Source: Epiperipatus broadwayi
Taxonomy: Eukaryota; Onychophora; Udeonychophora; Euonychophora; Peripatidae
Assembly (NCBI GenBank): GCA_028023455.1
Contig: JAQFVV010012509.1
Location: forward strand, 1,736,001-1,800,000
Length of the DNA: 64,000 nt
Direction of reading: 5' to 3'
The notes beneath the pieces were generated by a model. It ran no database searches. It had not been told where the DNA came from and saw nothing but the letters and a program-made list of their open reading frames with translations. The position numbers and the translations under genes are program-made. Shown here in pieces: positions 1 through 12,800 of this stretch (within the stretch, counting starts at the first letter, position 1; the number at the start of each line of letters is the position of its first letter).

Positions 1-116
1 ATATTTTGGTGGCAGTGATTCTCTCCGACATCCTTTATAACAGCTATCATATTATCTTTACCTTCATGATATGTTAGTATTTCAACATCGAAAGTGAATT
101 TCTGGCTTACTACCAG
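1..116 (-). CDS. Internal exon of unidentified gene, cut by window edge
   Basis: On the minus strand a reading frame is open from position 116 to the window edge (38 codons) and begins directly after a plausible acceptor, AG at 118-117, preceded by an AT-rich tract. The translation begins LVVSQKFTFDVEIL and continues with a mixed hydrophilic composition unlike the low-complexity frames of the surrounding AT-rich DNA. It lies downstream of the DRG1 3' end on the same strand, so it should belong to the next gene rather than to DRG1. I do not recognise the protein family. The alternative is a chance open frame; length and composition argue weakly against that. Confidence 0.35.
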   Translation of the reverse strand, partial: MVVSQKFTFDVEILTYHEGKDNMIAVIKDVGENHCHQN

Positions 117-866
117 CTACTGTGATATTTATTTATTTGCCAAAAAGATAATTATTAAAAACATATCAAAATATAAAATATTTACGTTTACAGAAAAGTG
201 AAATTAAACCTATGTTCTGCAACAATGGATTGAACATCAAATTCCTTTCCAACTTCAGCCTTTTATTATTGAATTTAAAAAAATGCTGCTAAGTTATTAC
301 AGATAAACAAAAATCCCCTTCCATTAATCAAATCATAATTCTTGCTACAATATGTTACTTGTCAAAATTATCTTGTAAAAAAAAAAAGCTAATTGTTTGC
401 GATATTAATTATACTTTTTTCTAATTAGATTTACTTAATTAATATATCAATATTGTTTTATTTAAAATAAAAAAAAGTCTATATTCTTAGTAATATTTTT
501 ACTATATTTAAAATAAAATTATTTTTTAGATAAAAAAAAAAAGAGAACAATTTAGAAAAAATTAAAGTAAATATGTATTGTCATATTATTATAATAATTC
601 TTAGATTTAAACAATTACTTTTCAAACTATTTTTTTTTAATAGAAATATATATATAAATTATTTGTTTATTTTGATAAACTTAAATCTATGAAATCAATC
701 AAGAATAATGTGCAATGTAAGACAAAAAAGAAAAGTAAATTTTTCTCTCTTAAATTCTAAAATCTTTTGAAATGCATAATATTCATATTCAAAAAGTATC
801 TTAATTTAAACTTGAATATAATTTTTACTTTGTATTTAATAAAATAAATTACTTCCCGTAAAATAT
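117..866. other. AT-rich non-coding stretch
   Basis: Very AT-rich DNA with homopolymer A and T runs and no convincing exon or repeat that I can recognise. If the left-edge exon call is right, this is intron or intergenic sequence upstream of it on the minus strand. Confidence 0.5.
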
Positions 867-1926
867 AAATAAAAAATATTAACTTAAAAATGAAGTTAAA
901 AAAGAGAAGTTATAAATAAATATAATAAAAATAAGCTAAATGTTTTCGAGGATCCATGCCTCATAATCATAGCTTTCTTAAAAATACATAATAAAATATA
1001 TACAAAGATATATAAAATTAGCACGTGTTACGTGGACCATTTCTTCGATATATCAAAGCAAGCTGTATTCACCCTAAATCTAACTCACCTGCATCACATA
1101 AATTTGCTGGTTTAAATTCTTTCTTATTTAGAAATTTGCATCTTTGTAAATATGAAGCAGACAGAAAAGAAAATCTGAATAATTTTATTAAAGATTTGAT
1201 GAAAGCAGGTTTTAAACTTTGGTCTATTAAAAATTATATTTCTAAATTCCATAATAAAATAAATAGTGTTGTACCATGTGTTCAACTTCCTAGAATTACT
1301 ATTCCTTACATTTCCAAAATATCTAACACATTAACTAAAGCATTATTCAATAAGTTTAAAATTGGATTTAGAACTCCTCCTAATTCTAATAGATTGATCA
1401 ACAACTCAAAAGATCATATTGATCGTTCATTCACCCCACATGTAGTTTATTCCATTTCATGTCCTCAAGAAAAATGTCTTGCTGTATATTATGGTGAAAC
1501 TAAAGCTACTGTTAATACTAGGCTTGCTCAACACATGTACACTTACAAGAGAGCTCAGAAGAACAACAATATATCTTCTGTATTTTTGGAGCATTCCATG
1601 AAATCTGGACACAATTTTATTCCTTCCAATCCTGTAATTTTATGCACTGAATCAAATGATCATAAGAGGAAAATAAAAGAAGCATTCTATATTAATGGAA
1701 ATATTAATGCTATAAATAGAAAAGACACTTGCTTTGATATATTGAAGAAATGGTCCACGTAACACGTGCTAATTTTATATATCTTTGTATATATTTTATT
1801 ATGTATTTTTAAGAAAGCTATGATTATGAGGCATGGATCCTCGAAAACGTTTAGCTTATTTTTATTATATTTATTTATAACTTCTCTTTTTTAACTTCAT
1901 TTTTAAGTTAATATTTTTTATTTGTA
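867..1926 (+). mobile_element. Penelope-like element 3' fragment with fold-back ends
   Basis: A 3'-terminal piece of a Penelope-like retroelement. The coding part (about 1029-1762) ends with a GIY-YIG-type endonuclease domain and is followed by 3' untranslated sequence to about 1926. That 3' sequence, including the last codons, is repeated as a near-perfect inverted copy at 867-1062, so the fragment is flanked by about 195-bp inverted arms (867-1062 and 1729-1926). No complete reverse transcriptase is present, so the copy is 5'-truncated and not autonomous. Two related copies lie at 8480-9460 and 36575-36950. The inverted arm probably arose during target-primed reverse transcription or by fold-back repair. 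Confidence 0.75.
1029..1762 (+). CDS. PLE polyprotein C-terminus with GIY-YIG endonuclease domain
   Basis: An intact 244-codon frame, truncated at its 5' end. The first dozen or so codons come from the inverted arm and are not a natural start. The N-terminal part (HKFAGLNSFLFRNLHLCKYEAD) matches the region after the PLE reverse-transcriptase palm, shared with the copy at 8.5 kb. The C-terminal part has a PPNSNRLINN linker, then the GIY-YIG block: VVYSISCP, then YYGETKATVNTRLAQH, then a conserved LEHSMKSGHNF segment, and a KRKIKEAFYINGN motif before the stop. In PLEs this domain nicks DNA to prime reverse transcription. There is no frameshift or stop, so this is the best-preserved copy here, but it lacks the RT needed for activity. 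Confidence 0.75.
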
Positions 1927-1946
1927 TTTAAATAAATAATATATTT

Positions 1947-3155
1947 CATTTACACTTTCTTAAACACTTTATCAATACTTTTATTTGTATTAAACTAACA
2001 GTTTCGACTGTCCTGCAGTCATCATCAGAGCTACAATATTCAAATATATAATTATACAATTAATACACATATTCATATACATAATTAAATACACAATATA
2101 AACAAAAATAATTATACATTTTAATATGACTTTTATAAATAATCATTTCCCATTTTATTAATTTATTTTATATCACTTCATTTTATTTTTTAAAACATTA
2201 TTTAATATAATAATTATAACTTTAACATTTATTTTACTATTTAATGCATATTATTATCATTTTTCTTATATTACAAAATCAACTTCTAATCTTATCTTAT
2301 TTTTATTAAATATTTCTATCAATTAACTTTACCCACATTACAAATTATTTTTTATTTTTTATTACAAAAAATTACCTACCTCTTGTTAATTCTATTTCCA
2401 AAACCCAACTGACAAAAAAATTAAAAATTTGTACTTGTTTAACTCTATTGTCATTTTCTTTAACTTTTTTCTTTTAACCATTTCAAATTCTAATTATTAT
2501 TAATTGTTTATAAAAGTATTGTTCTTATCCCGAAATCAATTAAACAATTGTTAATAATAATTAGAATTTGAAATGGTTAAAAGAAAAAAGTTAAAGAAAA
2601 TGACAATAGAGTTAAACAAGTACAAATTTTTAATTTTTTTGTCAGTTGGGTTTTGGAAATAGAATTAACAAGAGGTAGGTAATTTTTTGTAATAAAAAAT
2701 AAAAAATAATTTGTAATGTGGGTAAAGTTAATTGATAGAAATATTTAATAAAAATAAGACAAGATTAGAAGTTGATTTTGTAATATAAGAAAAATGATAA
2801 TAATATGCATTAAATAGTAAAATAAATGTTAAAGTTATAATTATTATATTAAATAATGTTTTAAAAAATAAAATAAAGTGATATAAAATAAATTAATATA
2901 AAATATGCATAAAATTATTTAAAAAGTAAAATAATAAAATGGGAAATGATTATTTATAAAGGTCATATTAAAATGTATAATTATTTTTGTTTATATTGTG
3001 TATTTAATTATATATATATCAGTATGTGGATAAGTGTATTACTTGCATAATTATATATTTGAATATTGTAGCTCTGATGATGACTGCAGGACAGTCGAAA
3101 CTGTTAGTTTAATACAAATAAAAGTATTGATAAAGTGTCTAAGAAGGTGTAAATG
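1947..3155. repeat. 1.2-kb near-perfect palindrome
   Basis: The segment from about 1947 to 2511 is repeated as reverse complement from about 2541 to 3155, with a spacer of roughly 30 bp. Arms differ only by scattered substitutions and small indels. Near each outer end lies the same hammerhead-like motif in opposite orientation (1990-2035 minus, 3065-3110 plus). The palindrome abuts the fold-back PLE fragment at 867-1926, so the two may be parts of one rearranged insertion. No coding potential was seen in the arms. Confidence 0.85.
3065..3110 (+). ncRNA. Hammerhead-like motif in palindrome arm (mirror copy 1990-2035, minus)
   Basis: The box CTGATGA (3074-3080) is followed after one extra base by a 5-bp stem, GACTG (3082-3086) with CAGTC (3092-3096), then GAAA (3097-3100) and a nearly self-complementary ACTGTTAGT. 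This is the order of a hammerhead core. Departures are the extra base before stem II and no convincing stem I. Penelope-like elements are known to carry such motifs in their terminal repeats. Probably a decayed or structurally variant ribozyme; activity is not claimed. Confidence 0.45.
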
Positions 3156-3700
3156 GTATATCTTATAATAGAAATCAATATATAGTAAAAGAAGAAATAG
3201 AAAATTATATTTAAATAAATGTAAGATTTGATTATTGTTATATGTACAGTTATCTTATTTTTTTGAAAAGTATTAAATATCCAATAAAAAAACTTTTTAG
3301 CAATAACACTGTTATTAATAAACAGAACATTAAAAAAATAAAATTAGTCATTTTTACAAATTATGAAATTATGCAAAAATACTATCAATTTTTTTTAATG
3401 GCTTTTTGAAAGAAACAAAATATATATAAATGAAAAAAGCAGATATATGGATATACACACGTGTGTAAATATAAAAATCTGACAATTCATATATTAGCAA
3501 ATAATATTTTAATAATTTAATGTTTCTGTTCCATTATTTATATATTACTTATTAATAAATTCATATTAGATATAATGACAAACAATTTTTTTGCAATTTT
3601 TTCCAAATGTACTAAGTATTACATACTACTAAATAATTTTTATACTGACATTTTTTTTAATTCAGTGTTTGTGCATGTTCATATATAAATATATGTTACT
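3156..3700. other. AT-rich non-coding stretch downstream of DRG1
   Basis: AT-rich DNA with short TA microsatellites. It should contain the DRG1 3' untranslated region and polyadenylation site on the minus strand, but AATAAA-like words are too common here to choose one. Confidence 0.4.
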
Positions 3701-3708
3701 GTTAAGAT

Positions 3709-3829
3709 TTATATATATATAAAACAAACAAACCTTTTAACAATTTGTACTACATCTTCATCATTTAATATATGTTCTTTGCCAACTTTCTGAGGATTAT
3801 GTTTTACTGAAGAGCCCCAAACCAAAGCA
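3709..3829 (-). CDS. DRG1: DRG1 terminal exon: TGS-domain end
   Basis: The exon completes the split histidine, then reads [19 protein letters not shown] and on to [13 protein letters not shown]1 proteins normally end at about VVQIVKK. Here the frame runs on for eight more AT-rich codons to TAA at 3711-3709. Alternatively a GTTTGT donor after 3734 leads to a short last exon further left that I did not find. The acceptor is TCTTTTAG at 3831-3830. Identity is certain; the exact C-terminus is not. Confidence 0.88.
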
Positions 3830-6800
3830 CTAAAAGAATAAAGAAATGACTAAGACAAAAAAAAACTTTAAAATAACATGTTATATAAAGAGCTCACAAA
3901 TAAATTCTTAACAGGCTTTGCAGAATATCCCCAAACCCCAGACCGGTTTCTGCTATTGACTTCCTCAGTGAGGAAGCTCTAAATATAACATTTGTAATAC
4001 AAGTTTGCTAAATTGGATCACGTGACTTGATTTCTTTGTAATTTTAAAATAACATATAGTTGCAAACATAATAATATAATTAATAATATTAATACTTTAC
4101 AGATTTGTTAATTCAAACAACTAATCTATAAAATTATTATTATGAAAAAAACGTGGATTTAATATAATGACCATAGAAAAAATGCTAGAATATTAAGAAA
4201 CCTTAATAGAGTAGCAATTTTATATAGAGTCAATTGCAGTCTCAATCATCCAAATAAAATAAAATTAAAAAAAATATATAAATATTTTCTGTTGCAGTTC
4301 ATTATATGTATACATAATTTTAATGAGATTTCCATCAAATTAAGGTTGTTAATTTCCATACAATTGATGTTTCCATATATAAAGTCTTTTCAAGCCTTTG
4401 TTTCCCATGATAGAGGGATTTCATGCCCATGGCTTCCATTATTCCATCGATCCATTTCACATAGGAGTGTCATTATTTCCTACATTTTTCTGCCAAGTTT
4501 CAACATTTTTTTCAAAACATGTCAAAATATTCCAGTTTTTAATCTTCAAATTTTGGCTTACAACAAGCAGTATAAATAAGCTTTTTTTATTTATCAGACT
4601 TGCTTGCTATCCAAGAAATTTGAAACGGTCTTCTTCAATTCCATATTCTAAAAACACTTATCTTTCTCATTTTTCATAAAGTCCAACTTTCATGACTATA
4701 TATTAGAAGTGCAAAGATTAGTGAGTGGATTTCAAATAACAGTTTTGCTGAATTTCAATACAAAATTTTCATTGGTAGCAAATTTTAGATCTTAGAGAGA
4801 AACAAACTCATCTTTTCCTTATTTATTTGAAATTCTTTTCTTTTTCAAATAAAGACTCGCTATTCATTTTCTCTTTCTATTTTTCTATTAACATAATGAC
4901 ATCCATATATCTTAAATTGTTTATTTTTCCAACAAATCTTTTGCCACTAACATAATGACATCCGCATATCTTAAATTGTTCATTTTTCCAACATGCCTAG
5001 GTAGACATATCAAAGAATATATTCACTATATAGATATAAATGAGTCCAATGCAAAAAAAATCAGACAAATAAATATACCATTTCAACACTATCAAATTTT
5101 GTTTTTATTGCAACTTCTTGACAGTCATCACATGATCACCATCCCTTATGCCAGCACATAACTGTTATTAATTACTTTGTTATAGATTACTCTGGTTGGC
5201 ACAGGGTGGCACTACTGTATGGAGAGTTTGCCTGTTTTTCTTGACAGTCATATAAATTATTCCCCAATTTGGAACAGACATCACAATTAAAATTCTTAAT
5301 AATAATCAGAATCACAACTATTGTTTCCATCATCTATCTGACAATAGTTTTATAGTTTCAAGTATTTCTTGTCATTTCACATTCTTAGGAAAAAGGATGG
5401 TATGGAAAAAAACTCTTATTCTTTTCCGAATAATATTTAGGTACATTTTTTCCAGCAAATGAAATTAGAGCAATAATTATTTGATTTCCCTATGTATTTT
5501 AATGCAGTGGTAAATAACAAACGCAACAATTAAAATTATCTGGATTGAAGCTCAATTCTGTCTACTTCCATGTTTGAACATCACATGAGAAACAAACCAT
5601 TTTATTATTTTTCATTTGTTGTTTAATTGAGCCACTGTATGAATCAAATTTTTTGTTATCTTTAGGCAAATCCACTTTTGTAACTTTTACTACTTGTTTT
5701 CTGTTTTCTTAAATAATGCTGAGAAATCTCAACTATATGTGATGCTTTATTTTTTGTTTCATCTTATTTCACTCTCAAAGTTAAAGAGTTCGCAAATGAA
5801 GTCTTTTTTCTAGAAATGATCATCACGATGTCTTCATGAATATATTTTCTGTATATTTCCAGCATTTATTAATTTTATAATCCGTGTTTTTCACATTCTT
5901 AGAAGTTATTCAACAAAGTTGGAAAGTAATTTATAATCTATGTAAACATATCTTTTAAAATCACTCTTCAATTTTGTTAATTTTTCTCTTCTTTATAATT
6001 TCTAAGTCTTGATAAAACTCATCAGGTTTTCAGTTCATAAATTTGATTATCCTACATACATTTTGAATTTCTGTTCCATAAATACTGATTAGATATACTT
6101 TGTGAACCAGCATATATTTGTGATCAAAATGGATTAAGACCTTGGAGACAATAATCAAAGTTCTCCATCTGCTCCTATTCAAAATATAGTTTACTTGATT
6201 ATAGTAAAATTTTCTGGCGATATCTAAATATATAATTGATGCTGAAAATATGGCTTCAACAAAGTTTTCTAATCACAAGCCTAATAAACACTTACCAAAG
6301 TCACTACAGTTAATCCAACAGTTATTTTCTAACTATGCCATATCACTTTTGGAGGTGAAATAATCAAAACCAAGAGATAACTTTTTTTTTGTATGATACC
6401 CCTTACTTATAAAAGCTTGCTAATAAATTCTATTTCATTTGCCTATATAGTTGCCAATATACTTATATAGTTATCATATTGACTAGATATTTAGAATTAA
6501 GTGGTCACTCACAATTGTGCCTTTAAACTAGTGTATAGAGAATTTTGCCTGTTTTAACAACAGTTGTGTCATTATTAGAGCAGCAATGCTCTCTGTAAAA
6601 TCAGTGTAATTAGTTTCTTTATAGAACATCTATTTCCACTGTTTATATTGTAATGGACAGCTTCATCATCAACTATTATCAATCCACTACCAGATGAAGG
6701 TCTCTCCCAAGTTCAATCCATCTTCTTCAATCTTTAGCTTCCCTTCTCCACATCACCCCTGTACACTTTATTTCATCCATCCATCTCACATGTGGTCTCT

Positions 6801-9800
6801 TTCTGGGTCTTTTACAATCTCTTGGAATCCAGTTTAAGATTTCAATTATTCATCTATTATCATCTCTTCTAGTAATATTTTCAGCCCAACTACACTTCAG
6901 TCTTTTAATTTTTTCAAAGAGGTCAGTAACACGTTTGTCCTCTTACCCATAATATTGTGCTTTCGATCTCATCTTGTTAACATGCATCTCTCCATACTTC
7001 TTTGAATGGTCTGAAGTCTTTGTATTGCTCTTCTATTAAGTGTCCAAGTTTCAGATCCATAAGTAAGAATTTTAAATATATCTTAATTGATTTGGGGTAT
7101 CATTTGATGTTAAACATTAGGAAACATACAGCACATATTCTTTATTTATATATTTTAATAGAATTCAAAAAGTATTTTTTTTAATATGCGATGATGATGA
7201 CTACTACATAACCAATATCTGCAATACTTGGCCAAATCATATAGATCAGTGGGCTTCAACCTTTTCACACCTGTGGACTGGCAAAAATAAAGATAAGATT
7301 TTGCGGACAGGCATAAGTCTACAGATAAATTTTCTTAAAGACTTAAACTGCTTAGCGTTAGATGAGCATAATAGTTATAACTGACCAAAACAACACCCTA
7401 GTTACTGTGTATTGTAATGGTGTTGCTTACCTTCTTGCGCAGTCATGCTGCTACAGAAAACATTACATTTTCATTAATGTGCCTTCCTAACTACATTTAT
7501 TATTTTATTGTTAAAACATGCAAAAATAAAATATTATTCACCTGAATGTTGGGAAATATCAGAGCTAGTGTAATTACATGACAATGATTATGATAAATGT
7601 AATATCTGTATTTAATGTTAAATATACAAGATGAAGTTATATATATGGAGTTTATATAATAAAAACCTTGCTTTTTTTTACAATTTTAATCTAGTGTTAT
7701 ATTAATCTCATTTTTACCCAATTAAAAAAAAGAAGAACAAAAAGTTGTTTTGGTAAAGTGTCACATAGAAATAAAACAATCATTATAAAGATGTAATTTT
7801 GCTAAAAAAAAAAAAAAAAGATAATAGATTTATTTACGTTCTCGATGAAGGGAAATCATCATCAATGATCTGTCTCCATTTTGTGAAGTTTACAATTTCA
7901 AGAAGAAATGTCACACACAAAATAAAATGATGATACAAATGCAAAAAAAAAAATTTTGCTATATGTGACCAATAAATGAACTGACGCAATACAAAAATGC
8001 CTACTAGGTATAGAAATTGACGTGTAAGCAGTGGTGCAATTATCATGAGATTGACACTTTGCCTTTTAAAGATTGCATTTTCAGATAAATTTCTTTGATT
8101 ATTATTTAGTAATTATAGTATTATCTAATAATTTAAATAAAATTTTGTTAATTTTATTTAAGCAATTGCGATGAATAAATAAATAAAAATTGTTTATATT
8201 AATTAAAAGTTTAAAATCTTATTATTTTTTATTACAAACTTTCCTGCCAATCTAGCGCGGACCGGCAGAAATTACTGGCGCCAGTCCATGGACCAAAGGG
8301 TTGAAGACCCCTGATGTATATCATGAAGTATTCCTGATGAAATGGACATGGAATTAATATGCAGATCAGACAATATTATATATATATAAAATTAATATAT
8401 TATTTAAACCAATAACAATAATTTATTTACAAAGTATCATACCTGTCAGACAAGATATAATGTTTTTTTACCTAATCAGGCTTACATTACAGACTATATC
8501 ATAAGAATTTATGACAATCCACCGCAGTTATCCAACAAATCATAACTGAACTTCAAAACAGTACAAGTCTTACCATAGAACATGAAAACAGTTACAAACA
8601 AGTCAAATACCTGGATATACTTATTCAGCAAGAGCACACACATCTTAATTATAGTATGCTCGTCAAACCTCTTGAGATAAGAGGCAACTCTCATCCTCTC
8701 TCCAATTCACCAACTAACCACAAACTCTCCGGCTTAACTTCCTTTCTCTATAGAAATATGCATCTTTGTAAGTTTGAAGCAGACAAAAAAACTAACCTAG
8801 TGTCATAGAGAAATGCTTTAATAAAGATTGGTTTTAGTCCTAATCTAATTGATAGGAAAATGAGGCAATTTTACTCTAAAATAAATAATCACACTATTAA
8901 CATAGACAAACAAAGGTTTCTACTTCCTTATCTGCCTAATGTGCATAGAAAATTATTTCATAACATATTCAGTAATAAGTATCATTTATGCTTTCACCCC
9001 CCCCAACTCCAACAAACTAATTAATAATACTAAGGTAGTTTACAATATTTTCTGCCCTGAAACACATTATATGGCATCACATTATGGTGAGTCCAGGGCC
9101 TCTCTATCCACTCTGCTATCTCAACACACATACTCATATAATAAAGCACCAACAGACCCTTCTTGTAGTTTGGTTTTTGCCCAGCACTGCAGCTCAGCTG
9201 GTCATGATTGCCAACCTAGATACCCAGTGGTTTTGCAGAGAGCAACATGATCTTGAAAGAAAAATAAAAGAAAGCTTACTTTATCGCTAAAGATAACAAC
9301 TCTATAAAACAGAAAAGACTCTTGTTATAAGATCTTCAGGAAATGGAATACTTAACTACCTCATTTACATAAATTTGCATCACCTTTAACCAACCTATTT
9401 ATTTACAAGATGCTTATGAATATGAGGATCTTGGACCTCGAAAGTGCTTAGCCACATACTTGGAAACATATATTTAGTTTATATCAATCTACAGCATTAA
9501 GATTTCTTTGTCTTCAGCTTTGTGTGTTTGTACATTTTAATGCATTTTATATATTTATACATTGGAATAATTAGCCACAAAGTCTAAAATTTTTGCTCAT
9601 TTCACTTATAAGTGATTGTAATTTAATGGTAATAATTGCTTTAATAAGCCATCCCTCCCCTATCTTTTACATTTTAATTCACATGTACGGTAGTAAACAA
9701 TAGTACTTATTTGTAAAATATCCAAGGTTTATTTTGATTTATTTTAAAACATTAATCTTTCAATTATGTATTATAATATTAACATAGTTATGATAGAGTA

Positions 9801-12800
9801 CCCTTGCAATAGAGTAAATCCTGACTTTTAATATATCCTAAATATAATTCTATAAATAGCTTCATAGCATAGTCACACACATATATCTACTCTGAGATTA
9901 TTTTAATTGATACACATGTCTTACAAGGATTATTCTAGGGAGTGGCAACTTTAGATCCAAATCCTGATTTAATAATAATTCAACTTAGTTACTGAGAAGA
10001 TTCTTTTGAATCCAGTCTCGAATTTAATAACAACTCAACCTAACTATATAAAGTAGTTCACTTGAATCTGACCTCTAATATTCGACAGTGGTCTAACAAC
10101 TGCATTTATAAATTATACATAAGTAATATTTTATTAAGGTAGTGAACCTCAAAAGTATGCACCTAAAAAATGTGAAGATAGGGACTTCTACAGGTCTTAA
10201 ACACAAGCTTACGACTTTGGAAGAAAAGAGCGGAACCACTCTTTACTTCAACTTACTTTCTATATGAATAGGCAAAACTAAAGCATTTAGATATGAGAGC
10301 ATAAAGCTATTCATAGTAATCAAAAAGAGGACTAATTTATGTATAAATAAACTTAATTGAATTTCAAAATAAACATTTAACTTAAAACTAATAATTATAC
10401 TACCACTCATTATTTTAATACTTGGACACTTCACTTTAAATATTTTATAAGTGTGGACTCTAAAAAAAAAAAAGAAATATTATATCCTGATTATTTTATC
10501 TAATTTTACATATTGGCTGATAATTTCTGTATAAAAAGCCAACTTTTTTTTTAAAGAAGATAAAATTTTAGCTAATTATATAAAATAAAATAAAAGATTT
10601 TAAAATGCAACTCGAGTATTTGTAGCTGCTTAACAACAAAACCTGATTTTTTAAAAAAAATAAAACATTCCCTTCTTCATTTAATCCAAAAATAAAATAA
10701 TGTATTATATAAACACTTTATATATAACAAAATGTAGTTTTTTAGAATTAAATATATACTAAGAGATCATAAAATAAAACTTAAAATCGTTAATATTTTT
10801 CTTTAAACTTACACAGAAAAAATTTTGTATCAAAAATTCTCTACAGTTCAAAGTGAGGATTTTTTGGGGGTTAATTTTCTGTACAAAAGCATGTATTAAT
10901 CGATTCCATTTACAATAACATTCCTTTCTTTATAAGTTGCTATAAAGTCCTTTATCAATCCCCTGTTTTTAAGTTTGAAATCTAAGCATTTTCCCCCTTC
11001 ATTTTGAATAAAGATTTCTTCTAAATAATTTGATTAAATTAATAAGGGGTCCAAAGTTAGATTTTAGGCACTTGGCAGTTTTTCCTCTTTTCAACTCAGT
11101 CTTCCTAATGGTGGTTCAATGCAGTTTCAGTAAAGCAATGATTAATTTCAAGAAAAATTAATTATACAGGGTGTCCATAAAGTCCATGTGCAATTTAAAA
11201 AATTTACAACTTTACTAGTTAGTATTTTCGATAGAAAAAAATCTGTAAAAAGTATTGGAAAGCTTAGTAAAAGTATTTATTAACTCTTCAGCACAATTAA
11301 TAATTTTCCAAAACTTTAAAAATACTTCTTTTTCAGAATTATGTGACATATGGCTTCAACTGAAAAAAAAGTAAACTGTGTCTTTTGGTTGACTGAACTG
11401 AAACTACTGTTACTGTACAAAGAAAGTTTAGAACTGAATACAGTAAAAAACCACCTCATAGGAACTCTATTGTCATGTGGATGAAAAAAATTCAAACAGA
11501 CAGGCTCAAAGCATGGTCTGGTAGGCCACGTGTCAGTGAAGAAAGTGTAGCATCCATAGAATAATCCTTTAAGATAAGTTCAAGAAAGTCATTAAGATGA
11601 GCATTACTAGAGCTGAGGCTTTCAAAATCCACTGTTCATAAGATTCTGTGGAAAAGACTTCACATGAAACTTTACAAAATTCCAATTGTAGTTGATGTTG
11701 TTAGAAGAGGACAATCATGTACAGCTAACCTTCTGCCATCAGTTCAATGAAAAATTTGGTATGATGATGCATTTGTGAGTAGTTTAATGCTCTCTGATGA
11801 AACAACATTTCACATTAGTGGCAAGGTCAACAGGCTTAACTGCTGTATTTGGAGAACTGAAAACCCAAATGAAACTGTTGAACATGAAAGAGACTCTCCA
11901 AAGGTGTGCTTTGGGGAAAAAATCAAATCATAGGGCCGTTCTTTTTTCAAATCATGTTATGAATGGTGACATCTACTTTAGATATGCAGCAGAATTACTT
12001 TATTCCTCAGCTTGAACAATTAGGACTAAAATATGATAAAATATTTCAACAAGATGGAGCTCCTTGCCACTTTGGTCTACATGCCAGCCAGTTTCTAAAT
12101 CAGAAATTTCCTAGCCTCCACATTCAACAGATTTGACTCCCATTAGATTTTTTTTTTTATGGGGACATGTGAAAACAATAGTGAATGCAACCAAACCTTG
12201 ATCATTAGAAGACCTAAAAGCTAAAACAACTAATGTGATTTCAGGCATTACTGTAAATCAATTGGCAAATGTTTTTAGAGAACTACAAAATCGTATTATC
12301 CTTTGTATTACTAATGATGGTGGACATGTGGAAACTTAATAAAATACAATAAAACAACAACAAATATGTAGATTTTCTATTTCCAATACATTCTACAAAA
12401 TTTATCACAAATACTAATAAAGTTATAAATTTTTTAGTGCACTTGGACTTAATAGACACCCTGTATATACTTTTGGCCTCTTGTTTTTAACACCTTTGAT
12501 AATCTCTTATTTTCAACATCTTTACGATCTCATTTAATTTTAATTACATGAATTTTCAAAACACCATTATTTAATCGATTGAATTTTTAAAACTCTGTAA
12601 TTATTAAATTTGTTGAATTTTCTCTTTGTTTTCGAATCATATCTCAAAACAGGCTTAACTTTTTATTAACCTATTTTTAATCTAATTATTTAAAATTTAT
12701 TTCTTTTGATATTAGAATACTTAATTGAATTGTTTTGCATTACATTCCATACATTCTTTTAATCTTTAAAAATAAGATTCTATCTCTCTCCTGCTACAGA

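Noticed and set aside
4292-4679. Two plus-strand frames of 93-95 codons
   Set aside because: They are antisense to a recognisable LINE C-terminus and have no family resemblance.
7834-8046. 70-codon minus-strand frame in the hAT-like element
   Set aside because: No transposase motif, hydrophobic composition, and typical non-autonomous interior.
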